Of a stretch of DNA of 64,000 nucleotides, positions 26,914 through 34,363 are shown one piece after another; within the stretch, counting starts at the first letter, position 1, and every line of letters starts with the position of its first letter. The translations under genes and the position numbers were made by a program. Under the pieces are notes generated by a model. The model did not search any database and was not told where the DNA came from. It saw nothing but the letters and a program-made list of their open reading frames with translations. The DNA is from Streptomyces noursei (lineage in GTDB: Bacteria > Actinomycetota > Actinomycetes > Streptomycetales > Streptomycetaceae): NCBI RefSeq assembly GCF_016917755.1, contig NZ_CP070326.1, positions 2,604,001-2,668,000 on the forward strand, given 5' to 3'.

Positions 26914-27207
26914 ATGACCGCGCAGGACGAAGCACCGGAGCTGGAAGTCTGGATCGACCAGGACCTGTGCACCGGGGACGGGATCTGCGCGCAGTACGCG
27001 CCGGAGGTCTTCGAGCTGGACATCGACGGCCTGGCGTATGTCAAGAGCCCCGACGACGAGCTCCTGCAGGAGAAGGGCGCCACAACGCGCGTGCCGTTGC
27101 CGCTGCTCAATGACGTGCGGGACTCGGCCAAGGAGTGCCCCGGCGACTGCATCCACGTGCGCCGGGTCGCGGATCTCGTCGAGGTCTACGGGCCGGACGC
27201 GGAGTGA
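26914..27207 (+). CDS. Small 3Fe-4S/4Fe-4S ferredoxin
   Basis: This 97-aa single-cluster ferredoxin has Cys19 and Cys25 ([19 protein letters not shown]) and Cys75 in ECPGDC, the pattern of the streptomycete [3Fe-4S] ferredoxins that feed cytochromes P450. An extra Cys79 follows. The acidic surface is typical. ATG 26914 lies 249 bases from the arc start on the opposite strand, and no P450 or ferredoxin reductase is adjacent. Its electron partner is unknown. The 3' end runs into a short degenerate repeat (27211-27276). Confidence 0.9.
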   Translation: MTAQDEAPELEVWIDQDLCTGDGICAQYAPEVFELDIDGLAYVKSPDDELLQEKGATTRVPLPLLNDVRDSAKECPGDCIHVRRVADLVEVYGPDAE

Positions 27208-27210
27208 CCG

Positions 27211-27276
27211 GCCGCACCGACGCGGAGTAGACGCGGCGCGGACGCGGCGTAGAGACGACGTAGGCACGGCGTAGCG
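27211..27276. repeat. Degenerate short tandem repeat after the ferredoxin gene
   Basis: Several imperfect copies of an 11-13 base unit, approximately ACGCGGCGTAG, follow one another just after the ferredoxin stop (for example GACGCGGAGTAG, GACGCGGCGTAG, GCACGGCGTAG). The unit also resembles the last codons of the ferredoxin gene. It lies between two convergent genes and could be expansion of the gene end. Confidence 0.55.
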
Positions 27277-27308
27277 GAACACGGGACGCCCGCACGCCGT
27301 GTGAGGAA

Positions 27309-27899
27309 TCAGGCACCCTCGGTTGCCGTATCGGCGGGGAGTTCACTCTGGACGAACTTCCCGCCTTGCCATTGCCACTTGACGGTCTTGTGCACGTCCG
27401 GCATGTAGCGCGGCACGTCGGGTGAGGAATAGCCCTGGACGGTCGCGGAGACGACGCGGCCCTCCAGGTCGATGTCCTGGACGGAGAGCCGCTGGGCGGG
27501 CGCCAGGAGCGTCGCCACGATGCGCGGAGCGGCCTTGGGGTCGGAGGGCTGGGCGAGGACGTAGACGCCGCTGGGCGGGGTGCCGGCCCCGCTGTGGCAG
27601 CGGACCACGGCGACGGTCTGGATGCCGCCCGCGCCGTCGAGGTCCCCGGAGACCTTGCGGACCACGTCGAGGCGGTTGGGTCCGCAGTTGACGGGGAAGG
27701 TCACCCGGCCCGGGTCGGGTGCCGCCGCGGCGACCGGGGCGTCCTTGACGGACGACGCACTGGCGGCGGTGGCGGTGGCACTGGGGGGTTGGACGAGGGA
27801 CGAGACCGCGATCACGGCCGAGATGGCGGTGGCGGTGGCGAGCCAGTGCATGGGGTGGGGCTGGGTGTGCAACAGGTCCTGGCCTGCCAAGGGCTGCAC
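27309..27899 (-). CDS. Exported protein of unknown function
   Basis: This 196-aa protein has one N-terminal hydrophobic segment (MHWLATATAISAVIAVSSLV, about residues 17-36) after a short polar start, suggesting a signal anchor or Sec signal. A Ser/Ala/Thr-rich linker precedes the outside domain, which contains two cysteines (VNCGPNRLDVV and VVRCHSGAG) that could form a disulfide. GTG 27899 is chosen because AGGAG lies 9 bases upstream; longer in-frame starts lack one. No family is recognised. Confidence 0.75.
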   Translation of the reverse strand: MQPLAGQDLLHTQPHPMHWLATATAISAVIAVSSLVQPPSATATAASASSVKDAPVAAAAPDPGRVTFPVNCGPNRLDVVRKVSGDLDGAGGIQTVAVVRCHSGAGTPPSGVYVLAQPSDPKAAPRIVATLLAPAQRLSVQDIDLEGRVVSATVQGYSSPDVPRYMPDVHKTVKWQWQGGKFVQSELPADTATEGA

Positions 27900-28028
27900 G
27901 CGGGGTAACTCCTGTGAGGTGCTGTGGCGGTGGGAGTGCCCAGCATCGTTCCACAGCGGGCGGCGGCAAGGAACCGGCGGGGGCGGAGTTTTCCACGATT
28001 TCCGCACCGGTTCGTGAGGGGAACGAAG

Positions 28029-28075
28029 CGGCGCCGCCGACGGTTCCCGCTCGGGGGAACTCGTCGGCGGCGCCG
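28029..28075 (-). terminator. Very long terminator hairpin after trmI
   Basis: CGGCGCCGCCGACG (28029-28042) pairs perfectly with CGTCGGCGGCGCCG (28062-28075). An inner GTTCCC/GGGAAC stem extends it to 20 bp with one bulge. It is 26 bases beyond the trmI stop. Confidence 0.88.
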
Positions 28076-28101
28076 GTCGGTTCGGTGGCCTGTCGGCCGC
28101 G

Positions 28102-29097
28102 TCAGCCGCGCTCGGGCGACCCGTCCGCGAGGTCGGCGGTGAGGTCGGCCGCGGCGGCGCCGTCGGGCTTGCCGGGGGCGCTCTTCTCCCGCCCGCCCGA
28201 CGCTGCCTGTTCCCGCCCGCCCGGACCGGTGTAGTCCTCGCCGTAAGCGCCCTTCGCGGGCCGGCGGCGGCGCAGCGGGGGCTCGACGCCGTCCGCCAGC
28301 CGGCGGGCGGTCAGCAGGAAGCCGGTGTGGCCGATCATGCGGTGGTCGGGGCGGACGGCCAGGCCCTCGACGTGCCAGGTGCGGACCATGGTTTCCCAGG
28401 CCGACGGCTCGTTGAAGGTGCCGTGTTCGCGGATCGCCTCCACGGTGCGGGCCAGCTGCGTCGTCGTCGCCACGTAGGCACAGAGGATGCCGCCGGGCAC
28501 CAGGGCCTTGGAGACGGCCTCCAGGCACTCCCAGGGGGCCAGCATGTCCAGGATGACCCGGTCGACGTCGGTGTCGGAGAGGTTGTCCTGGAGGTCGCCG
28601 ACGGTGAGCGTCCAGGCGGGGTGCGGACCGCCGAAGTAGCGCTCCACGTTCTGGGTGGCGATCTCGGCGAAGTCGGCGCGGCGCTCGTAGGAGTGCAGCA
28701 TGCCGTCGTCGCCGATGGCGCGCAGCAGGAAGCTGCTGAGCGAGCCGGATCCCACCCCCGCCTCGACGACGCGGGCGCCGGGGAAGATGTCGGCCATCGC
28801 CAGGATCTGCCCCGCGTCCTTGGGGTAGACCACGGCGGCACCGCGGGGCATGGACAGGACGTAGTCGGGGAGCAGGGGACGCAGCGCGAGGTAAGCGACG
28901 TTTCCGGTGGTACGGACAACACTGCCCTCGGGCGCGCCGATCAGCTCGTCGTGGGGGAAGGCTCCCTTGTGGGTGTGGAAGCTCTTGCCCTCTTCGAGCG
29001 TGAAGGTGTAGTGGCGTCCCTTGGGGTCGGTGAGCTGGACCTGGTCCCCGACCTTGAAGGGCCCGCGACGGCGGGCGGCACCGGTCGGTTCGGACAT
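28102..29097 (-). CDS. trmI: tRNA (adenine-58-N1)-methyltransferase TrmI
   Basis: This 331-aa enzyme methylates A58 in the T-loop of tRNAs using S-adenosylmethionine. The N-terminal domain has VGDQVQLTDPKGRHYTF. The AdoMet site is VVEAGVGSGSLSSFLLRA (about residue 110), and the catalytic/binding strand includes RVILDMLAPWECLEAV. The C-terminal 50 residues are low-complexity. In actinobacteria trmI is often found near arc, and here it is about 1.4 kb from the arc/ferredoxin divergence. Confidence 0.95.
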   Translation of the reverse strand: MSEPTGAARRRGPFKVGDQVQLTDPKGRHYTFTLEEGKSFHTHKGAFPHDELIGAPEGSVVRTTGNVAYLALRPLLPDYVLSMPRGAAVVYPKDAGQILAMADIFPGARVVEAGVGSGSLSSFLLRAIGDDGMLHSYERRADFAEIATQNVERYFGGPHPAWTLTVGDLQDNLSDTDVDRVILDMLAPWECLEAVSKALVPGGILCAYVATTTQLARTVEAIREHGTFNEPSAWETMVRTWHVEGLAVRPDHRMIGHTGFLLTARRLADGVEPPLRRRRPAKGAYGEDYTGPGGREQAASGGREKSAPGKPDGAAAADLTADLADGSPERG

Positions 29098-29313
29098 GTG
29101 ACCAGCCTACCGGCCGTTTGGCGTCCCCCGTACCGCGGGCGCCGGACCGGCCTCTCCCCAGGGCTCGTCGAACGGGGCCGGCCCCCCCGGCTGGGGGCTG
29201 CCCAGGGGCGGGCCCGGTCATGCCCGCCCGGCCCGGGTGCCCGCGGGGCGAGCGCCCGGGCACGGCGTCGGAGAGGCGGCCGGGTGCACCGGGTCGCGGG
29301 TTCCGGACCGGTT

Positions 29314-29341
29314 TTCCGGGGCGGGGGTTCCGGGGCGGGGG
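29314..29341 (+). repeat. 14-bp tandem duplication with four G-tracts
   Basis: TTCCGGGGCGGGGG occurs twice in direct tandem (29314-29327 and 29328-29341), flanked on both sides by TTCCGGACCG (29301-29310 and 29342-29351). The plus strand has four runs of at least four G with short loops, so it fits an intramolecular G-quadruplex pattern. It lies just beyond the stop of the M50 protease gene (minus strand), between it and trmI. A hairpin candidate GTGCCCG/CGGGCAC lies at 29237-29263. Confidence 0.6.
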
Positions 29342-29369
29342 TTCCGGACCGTTGTTCTGGGGCGATCGG

Positions 29370-30674
29370 TCAGGGCGTACGGGCCATTGCGGCCACGAAG
29401 GCGCGTTCCACGTCGGTGGTGGACAGGACGCCGTAGATCTCGCCGGAGTGCTCGACGACGAGGTATTCCGTGGCGGGGGTGGCGCGCAGGTGGTCCAGGA
29501 GGTCCTCGCCGGCGAGTTCGGCGCCGACCCGCATGCCGTCCTTGAGGTCCTGGGCGAGGGTGCCGACCGTGACCCAGGGGCGGCGGTGCTCGGGGATACC
29601 GATGATGGCGGCCTCGCGGACCAGGGCGGTGGGGGATCCCTGCCGGTCGACGACGACCAGGGCACGGGCGCCGGCGTCGTCGGCGCGGCGCAGCGCCTCG
29701 GACAGCGGGGTGTCGGTCTCGACGGGGATGGCGCGCCGGGTGAGCGTACGGGCGGTGAGGTCGGGGAGGCGTTCGCGCAGGCGGGCCATGCGGAGGCTGT
29801 TGCCGGCGCCGGTCCAGATGATCGCGGCGAGGATCGCGGCGAGCAGGGCGTCGGTGAGCGAGTCGGCGCCGCCGATCTCCTCGGGGGCCCTGCCGAGGGC
29901 GCCGGTGTGGGTGAGCAGCGGCAGGCCGATGAGAACGGTGACGGCGAGCGCCCTGCCGACCCAGGCGGCGGCGACGGTGCCGCTCATCGGCCTGCCGGTG
30001 AGCTTCCAGACGACGGCGCGCAGCATCCGGCCGCCGTCCAGCGGGAGGCCGGGGAGCAGGTTGAAGACGGCGACGATGAGGTTGGAGATCATCAGGCCGG
30101 CGAGCAGCACGCCGGGGACGGTGCCCGGTTCGACCAGCTGCATGCCCACGTAGAAGACGCCGGCGAGGACCAGGGAGAGGAGCGGGCCGACGAAGGCCAG
30201 GACGAACTCCCGCCCGGGGGTCTCGGTCTCCTTCTCTATCTCCGAGACGCCGCCGAAGAACTGGAGCTGGATCCGGCGGACGGGGAGCTTGAAGCGGATC
30301 GCCGCGACGGTGTGCGCGAGTTCGTGGACGAGCACCGAGGCGTAGAAGGCGACCGCGAAGAACAGGGAGACCAGGTAGCGGGCGGCGCCCAGCTCGGGCA
30401 GGACCCGCTCCAACTGGCCGCCGAACACCCAGGTGATCAGGGCGGCGACCAGGAACCAGCTGGGCGCGACGTAGACGGGCACGCCGAAGGGGCGGCCCAT
30501 GAGGATGCCGCCGCCGGGGGCCTTCGGCTCGGCGTGCGCCCGGGCCTCTCCCCCTGGAGTGCCTGGGGTGCCCGGGGACGGCGGCTGGGGTCCGTCGGGG
30601 GCGTGTTCGGTCGGCTGGGGCGGCCGGTCCGGCCCGGACTCCTGGGGGTCCTGCGGCTTCCCGCTCTCGTCCAC
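29370..30674 (-). CDS. Site-2-type membrane metalloprotease (M50) with CBS domains
   Basis: This 434-aa intramembrane protease has a Pro-rich cytoplasmic N-terminus of about 60 residues. It carries the zinc motif LVHELAHTVAA (HExxH) and the second zinc ligand motif NLLPGLPLDGGRM (DG), both in hydrophobic segments. The C-terminal 120 residues hold a pair of CBS modules (VETDTPLSEALRRADDAGAR and EIYGVLSTTDVERAF), which may bind adenine nucleotides. It probably performs regulated intramembrane proteolysis of an unknown target. The start is GTG 30674 preceded by GAGGGG; longer in-frame starts lack a ribosome site. Confidence 0.92.
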   Translation of the reverse strand: MDESGKPQDPQESGPDRPPQPTEHAPDGPQPPSPGTPGTPGGEARAHAEPKAPGGGILMGRPFGVPVYVAPSWFLVAALITWVFGGQLERVLPELGAARYLVSLFFAVAFYASVLVHELAHTVAAIRFKLPVRRIQLQFFGGVSEIEKETETPGREFVLAFVGPLLSLVLAGVFYVGMQLVEPGTVPGVLLAGLMISNLIVAVFNLLPGLPLDGGRMLRAVVWKLTGRPMSGTVAAAWVGRALAVTVLIGLPLLTHTGALGRAPEEIGGADSLTDALLAAILAAIIWTGAGNSLRMARLRERLPDLTARTLTRRAIPVETDTPLSEALRRADDAGARALVVVDRQGSPTALVREAAIIGIPEHRRPWVTVGTLAQDLKDGMRVGAELAGEDLLDHLRATPATEYLVVEHSGEIYGVLSTTDVERAFVAAMARTP

Positions 30675-30860
30675 GGCGTCCCCTCGTCGAATACGGCTAC
30701 GGCACCTGCACTGTCTGAACAACTCGATCATGCAGGGCAAAGGTGCCCGACGTCGATGGTATGCGGAGCTTCCGGCCGCACTCGGCCGCGGGGTCGGGCA
30801 GCGGTCTCACCGTCGGTGACGCGTCGGCGATTGTCAGTGGCGGGCCGTAGGGTTCGGTGC

Positions 30861-31784
30861 ATGGGATGGAGCACGGAGAAGACCGAGGCGGAGGCGCCGG
30901 GCGGTGGTCCGGAGTCGGCGGCGGCCGCGGTGCCGGCGCAGGGTGCGGTGCCGGCGCGGGGCGGGGCGCAGCCGCCGGTGGCGCTGTCGCCGTCGCGGGC
31001 GAGCGACTTCATGCAGTGCCCGCTGCTCTACCGCTTCCGCGTGATCGACAAGTTGCCGGAGAAGCCGAGCCCGGCGGCGACCCGGGGCACGGTGGTGCAC
31101 GCGGTGCTGGAGCGGCTCTTCGACGCCCCCGCGGCGCAGCGCACGGCCGTCGGGGCCCGCGCGCTGGTGCCGGTCGAGTGGGAGAAACTGCTGGCCAAGC
31201 GCCCCGAGCTGGCCGAGCTGTTCGCGGACGACGCGGACGGGGAGCGGTTGGGGCAGTGGCTGGCGGAGGCCGAGGCGCTGGTGGACCGCTGGTTCACGCT
31301 GGAGGATCCGACGCGGCTGGAGCCGGCCGACCGCGAGCTGTACGTCGAGACGGTGCTGGAGTCCGGGCTGCGGCTGCGGGGGTTCATCGACCGGGTCGAT
31401 GTGGCGCCGACGGGCGAGGTGCGGCTGGTCGACTACAAGACCGGCAAGGCGCCGCGGCCGCAGTTCGCGGAGGGCGCGCTGTTCCAGATGAAGTTCTACG
31501 CGCTGGTGGTGTGGCGGTTGCGGGGCGTGGTGCCGCGCCGGCTGCAACTGGTGTATCTGGGCAACGGCGAGGTGCTGACGTACGACCCGGACGAGCGCGA
31601 TCTGCGGGGCGTGGAGCGGAAGTTGCTGGCGCTGTGGGAGGCGATCCGGCAGGCGACGGAGACCGGCGAGTGGCGTCCGCGGCCGACGAAGCTGTGCGGC
31701 TGGTGCGACCACCAGGCGCACTGCCCGGAGTTCGGCGGCACTCCCCCGGTGTATCCGTTGCCCGTGCGGGCAACGGCGGACTAG
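30861..31784 (+). CDS. RecB-family exonuclease (PD-(D/E)XK, Cas4-like fold)
   Basis: This 307-aa nuclease has a disordered Ala/Gly-rich N-terminus. The catalytic domain starts at SPSRASDFMQCPLLYRFRVI with a Cys (CPLLYRF). The core GFIDRVDVAPTGEVRLVDYK carries the Asp and the DYKTGK motif. The C-terminal Cys cluster LCGWCDHQAHCPEF would hold an iron-sulfur cluster together with the first Cys, as in Cas4/AddB. No CRISPR genes are nearby, so a repair role is more likely. ATG 30861 has AGGG about 9 bases upstream. It is divergent from the M50 gene. Confidence 0.92.
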   Translation: MGWSTEKTEAEAPGGGPESAAAAVPAQGAVPARGGAQPPVALSPSRASDFMQCPLLYRFRVIDKLPEKPSPAATRGTVVHAVLERLFDAPAAQRTAVGARALVPVEWEKLLAKRPELAELFADDADGERLGQWLAEAEALVDRWFTLEDPTRLEPADRELYVETVLESGLRLRGFIDRVDVAPTGEVRLVDYKTGKAPRPQFAEGALFQMKFYALVVWRLRGVVPRRLQLVYLGNGEVLTYDPDERDLRGVERKLLALWEAIRQATETGEWRPRPTKLCGWCDHQAHCPEFGGTPPVYPLPVRATAD

Positions 31785-31796
31785 CCGGTCGGAGCG

Positions 31797-31815
31797 CCCG
31801 GGGCGGTGCCCCGGG
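31797..31815 (+). terminator. Hairpin after the RecB-like gene
   Basis: CCCGGGGC (31797-31804) pairs perfectly with GCCCCGGG (31808-31815) around a 3-base loop, 13 bases past the stop. The following response-regulator gene therefore probably has its own promoter. Confidence 0.7.
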
Positions 31816-31909
31816 AGAGGCGGTCGGTGCGCCCGGCGGACGGCGGGGCCGGGCCGCAGGGCAGAATGGAGCGGATCGAGTAGATCCCTCCCCCGTCGAA
31901 GGAGAGCTA

Positions 31910-32581
31910 GTGGCAATCCGCGTCCTGCTGGTCGACGACCAGCCCCTGCTGCGTACGGGTTTCCGGATGATTCTGGAGGCCGAGCAGGATCTGGCGGTCG
32001 TCGGTGAGGCGGGCGACGGACTCCAGGCACTGGAACAGGTGCGGGCGCTGCAGCCCGATGTGGTGCTGATGGACATCCGGATGCCGCGGATGGACGGGGT
32101 CGAGGCGACCCGGCAGATCACCGGCCCGGCCAAGGACGGCCCGGCGAAGGTGCTGGTGCTGACCACGTTCGACCTGGACGAGTACGTCGTCGAGGCGCTG
32201 CGGGCCGGGGCCAGCGGCTTCCTGCTCAAGGACGCCCCGGCGCATGAGCTGGTGCAGGCGATCCGGGTGGTGGCGGCGGGCGAGGCGATGCTCGCGCCCA
32301 GCATCACCCGGCGCCTGCTGGACAAGTACGCCGGGCATCTGCCGTCGGGCGAGGAGCCGGTGCCGAACACCCTCCACACGCTCACCGAGCGGGAGGTGGA
32401 GGTGCTGAAGCTGGTGGCCCGCGGCCTGTCGAACGCGGAGATCGCGGCGGATCTGTTCGTCAGCGAGACGACGGTCAAGACCCACGTCGGCCATGTGCTG
32501 ACGAAGCTGGGGCTGCGGGACCGGGTGCAGGCGGCGGTGTACGCCTACGAGAGCGGGCTGGTGCGGCCCGGCGCCCAGTAG
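31910..32581 (+). CDS. NarL/LuxR-family response regulator (orphan)
   Basis: This 223-aa regulator has an N-terminal receiver domain with the acidic pair in VLLVDDQPLL, the phosphoacceptor Asp in VLMDIRMPRMDG, and Thr/Lys in LTTFD and LLKDAP. The C-terminal LuxR helix-turn-helix is TEREVEVLKLVARGLSNAEI then FVSETTVKTHVGHVLTKLGL. The start is GTG 31910, directly after AAGGAGAG. No histidine kinase is next to it, which is unusual for NarL-type pairs. It is probably controlled by a kinase encoded elsewhere. It converges on an oligopeptide-binding gene. Confidence 0.95.
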   Translation: MAIRVLLVDDQPLLRTGFRMILEAEQDLAVVGEAGDGLQALEQVRALQPDVVLMDIRMPRMDGVEATRQITGPAKDGPAKVLVLTTFDLDEYVVEALRAGASGFLLKDAPAHELVQAIRVVAAGEAMLAPSITRRLLDKYAGHLPSGEEPVPNTLHTLTEREVEVLKLVARGLSNAEIAADLFVSETTVKTHVGHVLTKLGLRDRVQAAVYAYESGLVRPGAQ

Positions 32582-32610
32582 GGCCCCGGCGCGGGCGGAG
32601 GCGTCACCCA

Positions 32611-32656
32611 CGGCGGCGGGGCCGGCCCGGGATGTCCCGGACCGGCCCCGCCGCCG
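32611..32656. terminator. Bidirectional terminator (response regulator / SBP)
   Basis: CGGCGGCGGGGCCGG (32611-32625) pairs perfectly with its inverse at 32642-32656. The loop can fold further (CCGGGA/TCCCGG). It sits between the convergent response-regulator and substrate-binding genes. Confidence 0.88.
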
Positions 32657-32684
32657 TGCTGCTCCGGCGTGCCGCCGGGCCGGC

Positions 32685-34280
32685 TCAGGTGTCGGTCGAC
32701 TTGCTGATCTCCCAGAAGCGGAAGACGGTCGAGGAGTCCAGGGTCCATTCCAGGCCGGAGACTCCCTGACGGGCCACCGCGTACTGCTTGCCCTGCCAGA
32801 TCGGTATGACCGGCAGGTCCTTGGCGATGATGTCCTGGAGCTCGCGGAAGGCGGCCTTGGTGGCGCCGCGGTTGGGCTGGTCGGCCGTCTCGGGCAGCAG
32901 CCGGCCGGTGATGTCGGGCGAGCTGTAGTGGTTGGCCAGCACGCTGTCCTTGCCGAAGAACGGCTGGGTGAAGTTGTCCGGGTCCGGGTAGTCGGGGATC
33001 CAGCCCTTGACGTAGATGCCGAACTTGCCGCCGGCCATGCCCTGGTCGTACTCCTGGGTGGGCACGCTGTGCACCTTGGCCTCGAACAGGCCGCTGGCGT
33101 TGAGCTGTTCGGCGATCTCCTGGACGGCGGCGACGGTGCCGGGGCCGTACCGGTCCGGGGTGGCCCACAGGGTCAGCGGGACCTTGCCCTGGACGCCTGC
33201 GTCGCGCAGTGCGGCGGCGGCCTTGTCGGGCTGCGGGCGGTCGCCGTAGGTGTTGAAGAAGGCGGTGTTGTGGCCGGTGATGCCGGCCGGGACGACCGAG
33301 TACAGCGGTTCGGCGGTGCGCTGGTAGACGTCCCGGACGAGGGTGGAGCGGTCCAGGAGGTAGGCGATGGCCTTGCGGACGCCGAGCTTGCCGGCGACCG
33401 GGTCCTTGAGGTTGAAGACCAGGTGCATGACCTCGGCGCTGCCGCCCTCGACGACCTGGGTGCCGTGCTGCTGGTGCAGGGACGCCTGGTCCAGCGCGGC
33501 GATGTCCTTCATGGCCAGGCCGCGGTAGGCCAGGTCGATGCCGCCGCTCTGGACGGCCTTCTTGAGCTGGTCGCGGTTGGCGTAGAACTTCAGGGTCATC
33601 CCGGAGTTCTTGGCCTTGGCGGGGCCCTTGTAGGACGAGTTGACCGAGAACTTGGCCTGCTCGGGGCCGTAGGAGTCGAGGGTGTAGACGCCCGAGCCGA
33701 CGGCCTTGCCGTCGGTGCGCAGCCGGTCGGCGGGGTAGGCGGTGTGGTCGACGATGGAGCCGGCGCCCGAGGCGATCTTCATGGGGAAGGTGGCATCGGG
33801 CGACTTGAGGTGGAAGACCACCGTCTTGGCGTCCGGCGTCTCGACGCTCTCCAGGGCGGAGAACATCACTGCGGGACCCTTGTCGTCCTTGATGCGCTGG
33901 ATGCGGTCGAAGGAGAACTTGACGTCCTGCGAGGTGAGCTGGTCACCGTTGCTGAAGGTCAGACCGTCCTTGAGGGTGCAACGGTAGACCTTGCTGTCGG
34001 AGCCGGTGAAGCCGCAGCTCTCGGCGGCCTCCGGTTCCGGCGTCGTCTGGCCCTTGGGGAAGCTGAGCAGCGACTGGAAGACGTTGTTGAACAGCAGCCA
34101 GGAGTCGGGGTCATAACCCGAGGCTGGGTCGGTGGCCACGACCTTGCCGGTCGTGCCCATGACGACGGGCTCGCCGTGGCCGGACGACGCCGAGGTGTCG
34201 GTGCCGCACCCGGCGACCGCGAGCAGGACTGTTGCCAGCCCCGCTCCGATCGGGGCGGCCAGCCACTGGTCACGCTTCAC
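32685..34280 (-). CDS. Oligopeptide-type ABC transporter substrate-binding lipoprotein
   Basis: This 531-aa SBP_bac_5 (OppA/DppA-type) protein has a signal sequence ending in lipobox AVAGC (Cys at about residue 25), so it is a lipid-anchored peptide receptor outside the membrane. GDQLTSQDVKFSFDRIQRI is the family signature and LGVRKAIAYLLDR the second lobe motif. GTG 34280 follows GAGGAA by 8 bases. It is about 80 bases downstream of a paralogue of the same family. No permease or ATPase genes are beside it, so it must use a shared transporter or act as a sensor. Confidence 0.93.
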   Translation of the reverse strand: MKRDQWLAAPIGAGLATVLLAVAGCGTDTSASSGHGEPVVMGTTGKVVATDPASGYDPDSWLLFNNVFQSLLSFPKGQTTPEPEAAESCGFTGSDSKVYRCTLKDGLTFSNGDQLTSQDVKFSFDRIQRIKDDKGPAVMFSALESVETPDAKTVVFHLKSPDATFPMKIASGAGSIVDHTAYPADRLRTDGKAVGSGVYTLDSYGPEQAKFSVNSSYKGPAKAKNSGMTLKFYANRDQLKKAVQSGGIDLAYRGLAMKDIAALDQASLHQQHGTQVVEGGSAEVMHLVFNLKDPVAGKLGVRKAIAYLLDRSTLVRDVYQRTAEPLYSVVPAGITGHNTAFFNTYGDRPQPDKAAAALRDAGVQGKVPLTLWATPDRYGPGTVAAVQEIAEQLNASGLFEAKVHSVPTQEYDQGMAGGKFGIYVKGWIPDYPDPDNFTQPFFGKDSVLANHYSSPDITGRLLPETADQPNRGATKAAFRELQDIIAKDLPVIPIWQGKQYAVARQGVSGLEWTLDSSTVFRFWEISKSTDT

Positions 34281-34363
34281 TCGGTGGTTCCTCACGTTCT
34301 GGTGGTGCCGATCGGGTCGCGGCGGGGTGCCGCGACGGTGGACGGTGCGGGGCGGGCCGGCGG

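Noticed and set aside
30861..31784. Cas4-like motif as a sign of a CRISPR locus
   Set aside because: No cas genes or repeat arrays lie anywhere in the window; Cas4-like RecB nucleases are common in actinobacteria without CRISPR.
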